A DNA stretch of 15,512 nt from DATBIO01 sp036556965. GTDB taxonomy: Bacteria; Acidobacteriota; Vicinamibacteria; Fen-336. The position numbers and the translations under genes are program-made. The notes beneath the pieces are model-generated. The model searched no databases and had not been told where the DNA came from. It saw only the letters and a program-made list of their open reading frames with translations. This document shows positions 7,349 through 15,512 of this stretch, in pieces (positions within the stretch are counted from its first letter, which is position 1; each line of letters starts with the position of its first letter). The stretch lies in assembly GCA_036556965.1 (NCBI GenBank), contig DATBIO010000139.1, forward strand, positions 1-15,512. The letters run 5' to 3'.

Positions 7349-7780
7349 ATGTCCATCGCGCTGGCCCTTCTCCTGCTCGGCGGCGCCGAGCGCAAGCCCG
7401 TCCCCGTCTACACCAACGCCGACCTGGAGCGCGTCTCCCCATCCCGCGGGGAGACGGGCGTGAGCTCGGTCCCCGCCGCCCCACCGCCCCGTCCCGCCAC
7501 CCCCGGCCCCGCGCCGGAGACGGACCGCGGCGAGGACTACTGGCGCCGCGAGGCCGAGCGCCTCGAGGAGAAGCTCGCGCCCCTGCGCGAGCGGCTGGAC
7601 GACCTGCGCGCCCAGGTCGCCGAGCGGCGGCGGAAGCCCGGCGTGCGTCCCTACAGCGACCCCCAGATCGAGGCCTGGCAGCGCAGGCTCACGGCCCTGG
7701 AAGGCCGGCTGCGCGAGGCCGAGGACCGCTTCCTCGAGCGCGCGCGCCGCGCGGGCGCGCTTCCCGGGTGGCTCCGCTGA
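7349..7780 (+). CDS. Small exported coiled-coil protein of unknown function
   Basis: This 143-residue protein is not assigned to a known family. It starts at ATG 7349, preceded by GGAAAGGCGG as a ribosome-binding site. Residues 1-12 (MSIALALLLLGG) form a short hydrophobic N-terminus compatible with export, though with no basic n-region. The sequence PVPVYTNADLERVSP follows; YTN-D-L motifs recur just after the signal peptide in small exported proteins of some high-GC bacteria (recollection, not checked). Residues about 40-57 are a Pro-rich linker. Residues about 60-135 are charged and helical with heptad character (EAERLEEKLAPLRERL). The C-terminus is ARRAGALPGWLR, which resembles the end of the protein at the right edge of the window. 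An envelope or periplasmic structural role is a guess. It is upstream of and co-directional with aroB. Confidence 0.8.
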   Translation: MSIALALLLLGGAERKPVPVYTNADLERVSPSRGETGVSSVPAAPPPRPATPGPAPETDRGEDYWRREAERLEEKLAPLRERLDDLRAQVAERRRKPGVRPYSDPQIEAWQRRLTALEGRLREAEDRFLERARRAGALPGWLR

Positions 7781-7813
7781 TGCGGCAACGGTGGCTCCGC
7801 TCCTGGGGCAACG
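7768..7813 (+). repeat. Imperfect 23-bp tandem duplication across a gene junction
   Basis: Copy 1 is at 7768-7790 and copy 2 at 7791-7813. Both begin GTGGCTCCGCT and end GGCAACG, and they are identical at 20 of 23 positions. The first copy contains the stop codon (7778-7780) of the 143-residue protein gene. The second ends just before the putative aroB -10 box. It looks like a small slippage duplication. Confidence 0.8.
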
Positions 7814-7814
7814 G

Positions 7815-7823
7815 TGCTATTCT
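7815..7823 (+). promoter_or_regulatory. Putative extended -10 promoter of aroB
   Basis: TGCTATTCT contains an extended -10 TG followed by TATTCT (7818-7823). No good -35 is seen. Transcription would begin near 7830, leaving a leader of only about 11 nt before the ATG at 7841. That argues against the upstream in-frame GTG at 7814 as the aroB start. Confidence 0.4.
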
Positions 7824-7840
7824 CGCGGCCTCAGGCCCCC

Positions 7841-8941
7841 ATGATCGAAATCACCGTCGACCTCGACGAGAAGGCCTATCCCATCGCCGTCGGCCACGGC
7901 CTGGCCGACTCGATGCCCGAGCTGCTCAAGCGGCTGGCCGGCCGGCGCTTCGCGGTGGTGTCGAACCACCGGGTGTGGTCGCTGCACGGGGCGCGCCTCG
8001 AGCGCGCGATCAAGAGGCTGGGGGCGGTGGCCCGCGTGCTGATCCCCGACGGCGAGCGCCACAAGACGCGCGCGACCTACGACCTGGTCGTGGACGCCTT
8101 CGCCGAGGCCGGGCTCCAGCGCGACACGGTGGTGGTGGCCTGCGGCGGAGGGGTGGTGGGGGACGTGGCCGGGTTCGCCGCCGCCACCTACATGCGCGGC
8201 CTCATCTGGGTGCAGGTGCCGACCACCCTCCTGGCCATGGTGGACAGCTCGGTGGGGGGGAAGGTCGGGGTCAACCACCCGAAGGCCAAGAACCTCCTGG
8301 GCGCCTTCCACCAGCCCAAGGCCGTCATCGTGGACCCGAGCTTCCTGGCCACCCTCCCGCGGCGCGAGCTGCGCAGCGGCGCCTACGAGATCCTCAAGTG
8401 CGGCATCCTGGCCGACCGCACCCTCTTCCAGTCGGTGCGCAGCGCGGGCAGCGACCTGGACGCGTGGAGCCGCTCCGACCTCGAGAACGCCATCGCCTCC
8501 GCCTGCCGCATCAAGGCGGAGGTGGTGGAGAAGGACGAGCGCGAGGACGGGCTGCGGCGCATCCTCAACCTGGGCCACACCCTGGGACACGCCCTGGAGT
8601 CGGTCACGCGCTACCGGCGCTTCACCCACGGCGAGGCGGTGGGCTGGGGGCTGGTGGGGGCGAGCTGGATCGCGCGCAAGCGCGGGCTCCTCACCGAGCA
8701 GACCTACGACGCCATCGCCTCCACCGTGGACCGGGTGGGCCCGCGCCCGCGCGTCTCCGACGTCGGCTCGCGCGACCTGCTGCAGGCCATGGCGCGGGAC
8801 AAGAAGGCGCGCCAGGGCCGGATCGCCTTCGTGCTGCCCACGGGCATCGGCCGCGCCATCATCCGCGACGACGTGCAGCCCGAGGAGGTGCGGCACGCCC
8901 TGCGCGTGATGGCGGGACGCGAAGCCGCGCTGGGCGGCTAG
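7841..8941 (+). CDS. aroB: 3-dehydroquinate synthase
   Basis: AroB (366 residues) converts DAHP (3-deoxy-D-arabino-heptulosonate 7-phosphate) to 3-dehydroquinate, step two of the shikimate pathway, using NAD+ and a divalent metal in the cytoplasm. NAD-binding and active-site motifs are intact: DGE (70-72), CGGGVVGDVAGFAA (101-114) and PTTLLAMVDSSVGGKVGVN (127-145). The expected metal ligands are Glu183 (in AYEILKCG), His246 (in LGHTLGH) and His263 (in THGEAVGWG). Length is typical. The ATG at 7841 is preferred over GTG 7814, which would add MLFSRPQAP and overlap the likely -10 box; a weak AGG precedes it. It converges with the GT-C gene, leaving only 7 bp between stops and no room for a separate terminator. 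Other shikimate genes are not in the window. Confidence 0.97.
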   Translation: MIEITVDLDEKAYPIAVGHGLADSMPELLKRLAGRRFAVVSNHRVWSLHGARLERAIKRLGAVARVLIPDGERHKTRATYDLVVDAFAEAGLQRDTVVVACGGGVVGDVAGFAAATYMRGLIWVQVPTTLLAMVDSSVGGKVGVNHPKAKNLLGAFHQPKAVIVDPSFLATLPRRELRSGAYEILKCGILADRTLFQSVRSAGSDLDAWSRSDLENAIASACRIKAEVVEKDEREDGLRRILNLGHTLGHALESVTRYRRFTHGEAVGWGLVGASWIARKRGLLTEQTYDAIASTVDRVGPRPRVSDVGSRDLLQAMARDKKARQGRIAFVLPTGIGRAIIRDDVQPEEVRHALRVMAGREAALGG

Positions 8942-8948
8942 GCGGCCT

Positions 8949-10826
8949 TCAAGGCAGTCCCCCCAGGTCCGCCCCGCCGGCCGCGCCCTGGGCGCCCGAG
9001 AAGGCCACCCTGAAGCAGCCGGTGCCGCAGTCGAGGCGCCCGCGGGGCGCGTAGCCGGCGCCGCCGGCCACGGACAGCGCCTCCAGGTCCCGCACGAGGC
9101 GCTGCTCCAGCGTGTCGGAGGGCTCCGCCGTCACCCGGCCGCGCTCCAGGAACATGGGGTTGCGCGCGCCGCGGGCGCGCAGGAACACGGCGAGCCCCGC
9201 CACGGGCTCGTAGTCGAGGGGACGGGCCCAGGTGACCACCAGCGGCCGGCCGGGGACGGCGCCCAGGGCGGCGGCCACCGCATCGAGCCTGCGCTCGAGC
9301 GCCTGTGTGGCCTGGACGTTGGCGCGGCAGGTCTGCACGAGAGGCGTGAAGCCACGGTGCGCCACCAGCAGCGCGGCCCCGCCCACCAGCCCCGCACGCA
9401 GGCCGCGCACCACGCTCGGGTCCACGCGCAGCCGGCGGAGGACGCTCAAGCCGAAGGAGGCCGCCACCAGGGATGCCGCCAGCGGCACCAGGCCGCGGGG
9501 CAGCTCATAGCGGCTGCCCGCCACGGGGACACCCGCGTAGAACGCGCCCTGGAACGCGGCGAGGAGGCCGAGGCCGCCGAGGGCGCCGGCGAGGGCCAGG
9601 CACGCCCGCGCCACGTCGCGCCCCTGGCCGCGAGGCCCGAGCGATCCCGCGCCCAGGGCGAGGAGGGACAGGGCGGCCCAGGGCGGCCACCCGCCCGCCG
9701 CGCGCGCCGCGGACCGAAGCGCGTGCGCGGCGGGGCCGAGGCGTCCCGTGGCCGCGGTGGGGTTCTCGTAGACGTCGCGGCCCCCCGGGGCCAGGGCCAG
9801 GGCGAGGCTGGCCAGCACGAGGGCGCCCGCCAGGAGGACGAGCGTGGTGCCCACCATGCCCCCGCGGGTGAGCCGTCGCCGTGCCTGCGCCCAGAGCGCC
9901 AACCCCAGGGTGGCGGGGGCCAGGAAGAGGAAGTTCTCCTTCGCGCCCATGGCGGCCACGGCCCCCACCGTCACCGCGAGCCAGCCCGCGGCCGTGGAGG
10001 CGCGGCGGTCGAGCACCGCGGACCCGCCCCACAGGAAGAGGGCGAGGCCGAGGAACGCATAGGCCTCCGACGGGCCCAGCCGGCACCAGACGTCGCCCCA
10101 GAAGCGCGGCGTCAGCATCAGCAGGCCCAGCACGGCCGCGGTGAGGGGTCCCACCCAGCGACCCAGGGCGAGCCAGATCAGGCCGAGGGCGGCCGCGAGC
10201 TGCAGCAGGCGCGACGCGTACCACCACGCGGGACTGCCCTGCCAGAGCCACGTCTCCGCGATGCGGAGCAGGTAGTAGACCGGCCGGTAGCGGAGGGAGC
10301 CGCCGAAGTCGCCGGCCTCGCTGGCCGACCAGAGGGGCAGGACCTCGGCCAGGGAGAGCCGTCCGTCGTCCCCGAGGAAGCTCAGGATCTCGTGGTCGTC
10401 CACGAGGCCGAAGCGCGCGTCCAGGCTTTCGTGCAGCAGGCCGAAGGTCAGGGCGAGCGCGCCCGCCCCCGCCAGCGCCGCGCGCACGCCGCCGCGCAGC
10501 CGACGCGCCAGCACGGGCTCCCCCACCGCCGCGCACCCCACGAGGCCGCCCACGAGCACGGTCACGCTCCACGGGGGGGGCGACGAGAGCATGGCCAGCC
10601 GGAAGAGGAGCACGACCATGGCCAGGGCGGCGCCGGACACGGCCAGGCGGGCGGGCACGCGCGTGCGGGGCAGTCGTCCCGCGAGACGTCCCCATCCCAC
10701 CAGGAGGGCCGCCCCGAGGAGCAGCGCGGTGGCGCGTCCGCCCAGGAGCGCCCGCGCGCCCAGCAGCATCAGCACCGCGGCCAGGACCAGCGAGCCCGCC
10801 TCGCGCCCCTTCCAGAGTGGCGACAC
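8949..10826 (-). CDS. Polytopic GT-C-fold glycosyltransferase-like membrane protein
   Basis: This 625-residue protein has many hydrophobic helices and a soluble C-terminal tail from about residue 510. It resembles the GT-C superfamily (GT39/ArnT-like enzymes), which use polyprenyl-phosphate sugars at the outer face of the inner membrane. The first large external loop carries an acidic motif, LVDDHEILSFLG (141-152), where GT-C enzymes place catalytic Asp/Glu. It is followed by RYRPVYYLLR (179-188) and, later, GAKENFLFLAP after several helices, both typical of GT-C helix-loop signatures. No close family is recognised, so donor and acceptor are unknown. The C-terminal tail contains a Cys pair (DCGTGC). 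The start is GTG 10826, 13 bp after argF with a weak ribosome-binding site, so it is probably co-transcribed with argF although functionally unrelated. Confidence 0.75.
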   Translation of the reverse strand: MSPLWKGREAGSLVLAAVLMLLGARALLGGRATALLLGAALLVGWGRLAGRLPRTRVPARLAVSGAALAMVVLLFRLAMLSSPPPWSVTVLVGGLVGCAAVGEPVLARRLRGGVRAALAGAGALALTFGLLHESLDARFGLVDDHEILSFLGDDGRLSLAEVLPLWSASEAGDFGGSLRYRPVYYLLRIAETWLWQGSPAWWYASRLLQLAAALGLIWLALGRWVGPLTAAVLGLLMLTPRFWGDVWCRLGPSEAYAFLGLALFLWGGSAVLDRRASTAAGWLAVTVGAVAAMGAKENFLFLAPATLGLALWAQARRRLTRGGMVGTTLVLLAGALVLASLALALAPGGRDVYENPTAATGRLGPAAHALRSAARAAGGWPPWAALSLLALGAGSLGPRGQGRDVARACLALAGALGGLGLLAAFQGAFYAGVPVAGSRYELPRGLVPLAASLVAASFGLSVLRRLRVDPSVVRGLRAGLVGGAALLVAHRGFTPLVQTCRANVQATQALERRLDAVAAALGAVPGRPLVVTWARPLDYEPVAGLAVFLRARGARNPMFLERGRVTAEPSDTLEQRLVRDLEALSVAGGAGYAPRGRLDCGTGCFRVAFSGAQGAAGGADLGGLP

Positions 10827-10839
10827 GGGCCGCCGGATC

Positions 10840-11769
10840 CTAGGGCTTGGCGCCGAGGAGGAGGAGCAGGAGCGCCTTTTGCGTGTGCAGGCGGTTCTCG
10901 GCCTGGTCGAACACGACGGACCGGGGACCGTCGAGGACCTCCGCCGCCACCTCCTCGCCGCGGTGCGCGGGCAGGCAGTGCATGAAGACCGCGTCCCCGG
11001 CCGCGCGCGCCATGAGGTCGGGCCCCACCTGGTAGCCCTGGAAGGCCTGCTGCCGCGCGACGCCCTCCGCCTCCTGTCCCATGGACGTCCAGACGTCGGT
11101 GTAGACCACGTGGGCCCCGGCCACGGCCGCGCCCGGGTCCCGCAGGATCTCGGGGGGGGACGCCCCCAGCTTCTGCGCGTCGCGCGCCGCGCTCTTGACG
11201 ATCAGGGGGTTGGGCTCGTAGCCCTCCGGCGTGGCCACGGCCACGCGGACGCCCAGCTTGACCCCGGCGAACATCAGCTCGTGGCAGACGTTGTTGCCGT
11301 CGCCCACGTAGGCCAGCTTGACCCCTTCCAGCGACCCGCGGCGCTCGAGGACCGTGAAGTAGTCGGCCAGGGCCTGGCAGGGGTGGAGCAGGTCGCTCAG
11401 GCCGTTGATGACGGGGACGGTGGCGAAGCGGGCCAGGTCCGTGACGTCCTGGTGCGCGAACACGCGCGCCATGATGGCGTCCACGAAGCGCGAGAGCACG
11501 CGGGCCGTGTCGGGAATCGTCTCCCCGCGGCCGAGCTGCATGGCGTCGCCGCCCAGGTAGAGCGCGGTGCCCCCGAGCTGGAACATGCCCACCTCGAACG
11601 AGACGCGGGTGCGCGTGGAGGGCTTCTGGAAGACCATGGCCAGCGCCTTGCCCTTCAGGGCCTCCGCGTAGCGGCCCGGCTCCGCCTTCAGGCGCCGGGC
11701 CAGGTCGAAGATCTCCTCGAGATCCGGCCGCGCGTAGTCCTTGAGCGATACCAGGTGCCTCTGACGCAT
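10840..11769 (-). CDS. argF: Ornithine carbamoyltransferase
   Basis: This 309-residue enzyme transfers the carbamoyl group from carbamoyl phosphate to ornithine, making citrulline in arginine synthesis (or running in reverse in arginine catabolism). The carbamoyl-phosphate motif FQKPSTRTR (47-55), HPCQ, the ornithine-binding loop DVWTSMGQE and the catalytic HCLP (264-267) are all present. The DxxxSMG loop points to ornithine rather than acetylornithine or aspartate as substrate. AGGAGG lies 11 nt before the ATG at 11769. It begins 20 bp after the COG2403 gene and precedes the GT-C gene. No other arginine-synthesis gene, carbamate kinase or arginine deiminase is in the window, so anabolic versus catabolic use cannot be read here; the anabolic role is the default. 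Confidence 0.96.
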   Translation of the reverse strand: MRQRHLVSLKDYARPDLEEIFDLARRLKAEPGRYAEALKGKALAMVFQKPSTRTRVSFEVGMFQLGGTALYLGGDAMQLGRGETIPDTARVLSRFVDAIMARVFAHQDVTDLARFATVPVINGLSDLLHPCQALADYFTVLERRGSLEGVKLAYVGDGNNVCHELMFAGVKLGVRVAVATPEGYEPNPLIVKSAARDAQKLGASPPEILRDPGAAVAGAHVVYTDVWTSMGQEAEGVARQQAFQGYQVGPDLMARAAGDAVFMHCLPAHRGEEVAAEVLDGPRSVVFDQAENRLHTQKALLLLLLGAKP

Positions 11770-11789
11770 CGTCCCTTGCGCCTCCTGCC

Positions 11790-13100
11790 TCAGCTCCCCG
11801 TGAAGCGCGCGAGCACGTCGCCCAGGTCGGGGCGGCCCCTCTCGCGCAGCTCGTAACCCACGCGCACCGCCGGCTTGTCCAGGCGGAGCACACGCCGCAG
11901 GTCGACGGGGGTGGCGATGAGGACGACCTCGGCCGGCGTGGCCGCGATGGTGGCCTCCAGGTCCCGCACCTGGTCCTCCCCGTAACCCATGGCGGGCAGC
12001 AGGGGTCCCATGCGCGGGTAGCGGGCGAAGGTCTCCGCCAGCGAGCCCACCGCGTACGGCCGCGGGTCCACCAGCACGGCCCCGTGCGCGCGCGCCGCCA
12101 CCACGCCCGCCCCGAAGGCCATCTCGCCGTGGGTGAGGGTGGGCCCGTCCTCGACGGCGAGGACGCGCCGGCCGCGCAGCAAGGCGCCGTCCTCCACGGA
12201 GACCGGGGACTCCGCCTCGATGACCACGGCCTCGGGGTTCAGGGCGGCCACGGAGGCGCGCACGGCGGCCACCCCCTCCGCGGGCGCGGTGTCGACCTTG
12301 TTGATCACCACCGCGTGTGCGCGCCTCAGGTTGGCCTCGCCCGGGTGGTACGTCCGCTCGTGGCCGGGGCGGTGGGGGTCGGCCACCACGATCTCGAGGT
12401 CGGACCGGAGGAAGGGCAGGTCGTTGTTCCCGCCGTCCCACACGATCACGTCGGCTTCCTTCTCCGCCTCGGCGAGGATGGCCGCGTAGTCCACGCCCGC
12501 GTACACCACGCTGCCCATGGCGAGGTGCGGCTCGTACTCCTCGCGCTCCTCGATGGTGCATTCGTGCCTGTCCAGGTCCGCGAGGGCGGCGAAGCGCTGG
12601 ACGCGCTGGCGGGCGAGGTCGCCGTAGGGCATGGGGTGCCGGATGACCACCACGCGCCGTCCCGCGGAGCGCAGGAGGGAGACCACGCGCCGGGTGGTCT
12701 GGCTCTTGCCGCAGCCCGTCCGCACCGCGCACACGGAGACCACGGGCACCCGCGCCGCGAGCATGGTGGAGCGGGGGCCGAGGAGACGGAAGTCGGCGCC
12801 CGCGGCCAGGGCGCGCGAGGCGTGGTGCATCACCGTCTCGTGGGAGACGTCGCTGTAGGCGAACACCACCTCGTCCACCTCCAGCTCCGCGACGAGCCGC
12901 TCGAGCTCGCCCTCGGGATGGATGGCCACGCCCGACGGATAGCGGGGCCCGGCGAGCTCGGAGGGGTAGCGGCGGCCCTCGATGTTCGGGATCTGCGCGG
13001 CCGTGAAGGCCACCACCTCGGTGGCGGCATCCTCGCGGTACACCACGTTGAAGTTGTGGAAGTCGCGGCCGGCGGCGCCCATGATGATGACCCGACGCAT
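11790..13100 (-). CDS. COG2403 P-loop protein, cyclic 2,3-diphosphoglycerate synthetase-like
   Basis: This 436-residue protein matches the COG2403 family (predicted GTPase), which includes archaeal cyclic 2,3-diphosphoglycerate synthetase. The N-terminus (MRRVIIMGAAGRDFHNFN) resembles a Rossmann-type nucleotide-binding start. A second domain begins with a P-loop, AVRTGCGKSQTTR (125-137), followed by a Walker B-like VIVWDGGNND (218-227) and a G-protein-like NKVD (267-270). The Walker A lacks the first Gly of the GxxxxGKS consensus, with Val in its place, which I believe is usual for this family. Bacterial members have no settled function, and the archaeal product is a thermophile solute, so the cDPG label should not be taken literally. 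It is 20 bp upstream of argF, which suggests a link to carbamoyl phosphate or arginine metabolism (inference). The start ATG 13100 matches the conserved N-terminus; in-frame extension upstream is not needed. Confidence 0.85.
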   Translation of the reverse strand: MRRVIIMGAAGRDFHNFNVVYREDAATEVVAFTAAQIPNIEGRRYPSELAGPRYPSGVAIHPEGELERLVAELEVDEVVFAYSDVSHETVMHHASRALAAGADFRLLGPRSTMLAARVPVVSVCAVRTGCGKSQTTRRVVSLLRSAGRRVVVIRHPMPYGDLARQRVQRFAALADLDRHECTIEEREEYEPHLAMGSVVYAGVDYAAILAEAEKEADVIVWDGGNNDLPFLRSDLEIVVADPHRPGHERTYHPGEANLRRAHAVVINKVDTAPAEGVAAVRASVAALNPEAVVIEAESPVSVEDGALLRGRRVLAVEDGPTLTHGEMAFGAGVVAARAHGAVLVDPRPYAVGSLAETFARYPRMGPLLPAMGYGEDQVRDLEATIAATPAEVVLIATPVDLRRVLRLDKPAVRVGYELRERGRPDLGDVLARFTGS

Positions 13101-13111
13101 CGGAGCCGCGC

Positions 13112-13117
13112 ATGATA
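13112..13117 (-). promoter_or_regulatory. Weak putative -10 box upstream of the COG2403 gene
   Basis: TATCAT on the minus strand is one of the few AT-rich hexamers in the 60-bp divergent gap. Transcription would start only about 5 nt before the ATG at 13100, so the message would be nearly leaderless. No matching -35 is found at normal spacing. Confidence 0.25.
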
Positions 13118-13160
13118 CCGCGCCCGGCCGGCCTCCGTGCTTCAATGGGCCGTGCGGGTG

Positions 13161-13733
13161 ATGGCGGTCGTGCTGGCCGCGGGAGCGGGCACGCGCATGG
13201 GCGGTCCCAAGGCCCTCCTCCGGTGGCGGGAGCAGCCTTTCCTCCGGCACGCGGTGGCGGCCCTGCGGCGGCCCGGGGTGGCGGAGGTGGCCGTCGTCCT
13301 CGGGCACGACGCCGCGCGCGTGCGCGCGGAGGCGGCGGAGGCCGCGCCCGACCGCTGGCTGGTGAACCCGCGGCACGGCGAGGGGATGCTGACCTCGATC
13401 TGGGCCGGCCTGGACGCGGCGGTGGAGGAGGGCATGGACGCCGTGCTCGTGCACCCCGTCGACCTTCCCGCCGTCTCCGCCGCCACCGTCGACCGCGTGC
13501 TGGCCGCCCTGGCCGAGGGCGCTCCCGTCGCGGTGCCGAGCTTCCGCGGCCGGCGGGGGCACCCGGGAGGGTTCGCCCTCGGCGCGTGGCCGGCACTGCG
13601 CGGCGCCTCCCCCGCCGAAGGCGCCCGCGTGGTCATGGCCCTCCACCCGGACTGGGTGGTCCACGTCGAGGGGGACGCCGGCTGCCTGGCCGACGTCGAC
13701 CGGCCGGAGGACTACGCGCGCCTGCCGCCCTGA
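13161..13733 (+). CDS. MobA/MocA-type nucleotidyltransferase
   Basis: This 190-residue GT-A-fold enzyme has the signature of molybdenum-cofactor nucleotidyltransferases. It shows LAAGAGTRMGGPKALL (5-20, NTP-binding loop and Lys), LVNPRHGEGMLTSI (67-80), the metal-binding Asp in HPVDLPAVS (98-106), RRGHPGG (131-137) and DVDRPEDYARL (178-188). MocA adds CMP to molybdopterin for xanthine-dehydrogenase-type enzymes, and MobA adds GMP. The GHP and RPEDY motifs favour a MocA-like protein, but other small-molecule NTP transferases share the fold. The start is probably ATG 13161, since the family begins directly at this strand; GTG at 13137 or 13158 are alternatives. It diverges from the COG2403 gene across a 60-bp gap and converges with the regulator gene, 6 bp apart. 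No molybdoenzyme is in the window. Confidence 0.85.
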   Translation: MAVVLAAGAGTRMGGPKALLRWREQPFLRHAVAALRRPGVAEVAVVLGHDAARVRAEAAEAAPDRWLVNPRHGEGMLTSIWAGLDAAVEEGMDAVLVHPVDLPAVSAATVDRVLAALAEGAPVAVPSFRGRRGHPGGFALGAWPALRGASPAEGARVVMALHPDWVVHVEGDAGCLADVDRPEDYARLPP

Positions 13734-13739
13734 GAGGGC

Positions 13740-15137
<1,398 letters not shown>

Positions 15138-15286
15138 GCTCAGCGGGTACCTAGGAGGGTATCGGGGTATCCACGTCGCCCTCCGGACGCCGAGGCGCAC
15201 GGATCACGAGGCGCGCCGAGCGACGCGTACCCGGTCGTACGCGAGCGAAGGCGCAACGAGGTGAGCCGGGATGCATCGGCGTCCGG
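15138..15286 (-). promoter_or_regulatory. Intergenic region upstream of the response-regulator gene
   Basis: This 149-bp gap separates the regulator from the coiled-coil gene at the right edge. It contains three GGGTA[C/T] hexamers on the plus strand (15145-15150, 15157-15162, 15165-15170), read as ATACCC or GTACCC in the transcribed direction, just upstream of the regulator start. A perfect inverted repeat lies at 15224-15243. No sound -35/-10 pair or sigma-54 promoter was found by eye. Confidence 0.4.
15224..15243. repeat. Perfect 7-bp inverted repeat with 6-nt spacer
   Basis: CGCGTAC - CCGGTC - GTACGCG forms a 20-bp dyad 87 bp upstream of the regulator start and 43 bp beyond the stop of the neighbouring gene. 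No U-tract follows in either direction, so a protein-binding operator or 3'-end hairpin is as likely as a terminator. Confidence 0.5.
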
Positions 15287-15512
15287 CTAGGGCTCGCGCA
15301 CCCAGCCCAGGGGCGCGCCGGCGCGCGCGGCCTCGGCCTCCAGCGCCTCCACCGCCGCCTTCGCCTCGACGAGCGCCTTGCGGGCCGCTTCCAGGCTCGT
15401 CAGCACCTCCTGCTGCTGGGCGCGCAGGGCCATGATCTCGTTGGTGTCGGTGGACTGCAGCGACTGCCAGAGCAGGCGGCCGGCCTCGGCGTCCAGCTCC
15501 TTCACCTGTTCC
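15287..15512 (-). CDS. C-terminal part of a coiled-coil protein of unknown function (N-terminus beyond window)
   Basis: The frame is open from the right edge to TAG at 15287-15289, with 74 codons visible. An internal GTG at 15505 could be a start, but the frame continues upstream of it to the edge (Glu-Gln before it), so the gene is treated as truncated by the window. The visible part is almost entirely charged helix with heptad character (LEAARKALVEAKAAVEALEAEA), ending ARAGAPLGWVREP. The ending resembles the C-terminus of the 143-residue protein at 7349-7780 (ARRAGALPGWLR). No family is recognised. It lies upstream of and in the same direction as the regulator gene, 149 bp away. Confidence 0.7.
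   Translation of the reverse strand, partial: EQVKELDAEAGRLLWQSLQSTDTNEIMALRAQQQEVLTSLEAARKALVEAKAAVEALEAEAARAGAPLGWVREP

Noticed and set aside
7814..7840. N-terminal extension of AroB from GTG 7814
   Set aside because: It would add nine residues not seen in the family and overlap the likely -10 box. The ATG at 7841 gives the normal N-terminus.
15138..15200. N-terminal extension of the response regulator to 15200
   Set aside because: The added residues are Arg/Pro/Tyr-rich and unlike a receiver domain. They are encoded by the repeat-containing intergenic region.
15251..15270. Possible sigma-54 promoter on the minus strand upstream of the response regulator (GGCTCACCTCGTTGC)
   Set aside because: The GG and GC elements are separated by 11 nt instead of the required 10, and the -24 box otherwise matches poorly.

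Overview
The window is very GC-rich (by eye roughly 70-75% G+C), coding-dense bacterial chromosome with short or overlapping gene junctions. Third-position G/C is so strong that long false open frames appear on the opposite strands. Gene content (type-3 prolyl-tRNA synthetase, DUF2339 membrane protein, exported isoaspartyl methyltransferase, NtrC-type regulator, small exported proteins with a YTN motif and a C-terminal GW-R motif) would fit a high-GC lineage such as Acidobacteriota or Myxococcota. The phylum is only a guess. No mobile elements, tRNA or rRNA genes, or CRISPR arrays were seen. This is ordinary housekeeping DNA with a few unusual points.

Region 1 (1-7228, minus strand) reads in transcription order nadB, terC, proS, pcm and the DUF2339 protein. 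nadB and terC overlap by GTGA, and terC and proS abut as TAGATG, so these three are almost certainly translationally coupled. pcm follows after 45 bp that contain alternative small hairpins. A strong hairpin after pcm probably ends this unit before the DUF2339 gene, which runs off the left edge.

Region 2 (7229-8941) starts with a compact divergent promoter region. Rightward it drives a 143-residue exported coiled-coil protein and then aroB (3-dehydroquinate synthase). A 23-bp imperfect tandem repeat spans the junction between those two genes.

Region 3 (8949-13100, minus strand) reads in transcription order a COG2403 P-loop protein related to archaeal cyclic 2,3-diphosphoglycerate synthetase, argF (ornithine carbamoyltransferase), and a GT-C-fold membrane glycosyltransferase-like protein. 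Divergent from the COG2403 gene is a MobA/MocA-type nucleotidyltransferase (13161-13733). The COG2403-argF pairing is the most interesting functional hint, because bacterial COG2403 proteins lack a settled role.

Region 4 (13740-15512, minus strand) holds the C-terminal part of a coiled-coil protein running in from the right edge, a 149-bp intergenic stretch with a perfect inverted repeat and three GGGTA-type repeats, and a sigma-54-dependent NtrC-family response regulator whose sensor kinase is not in view.
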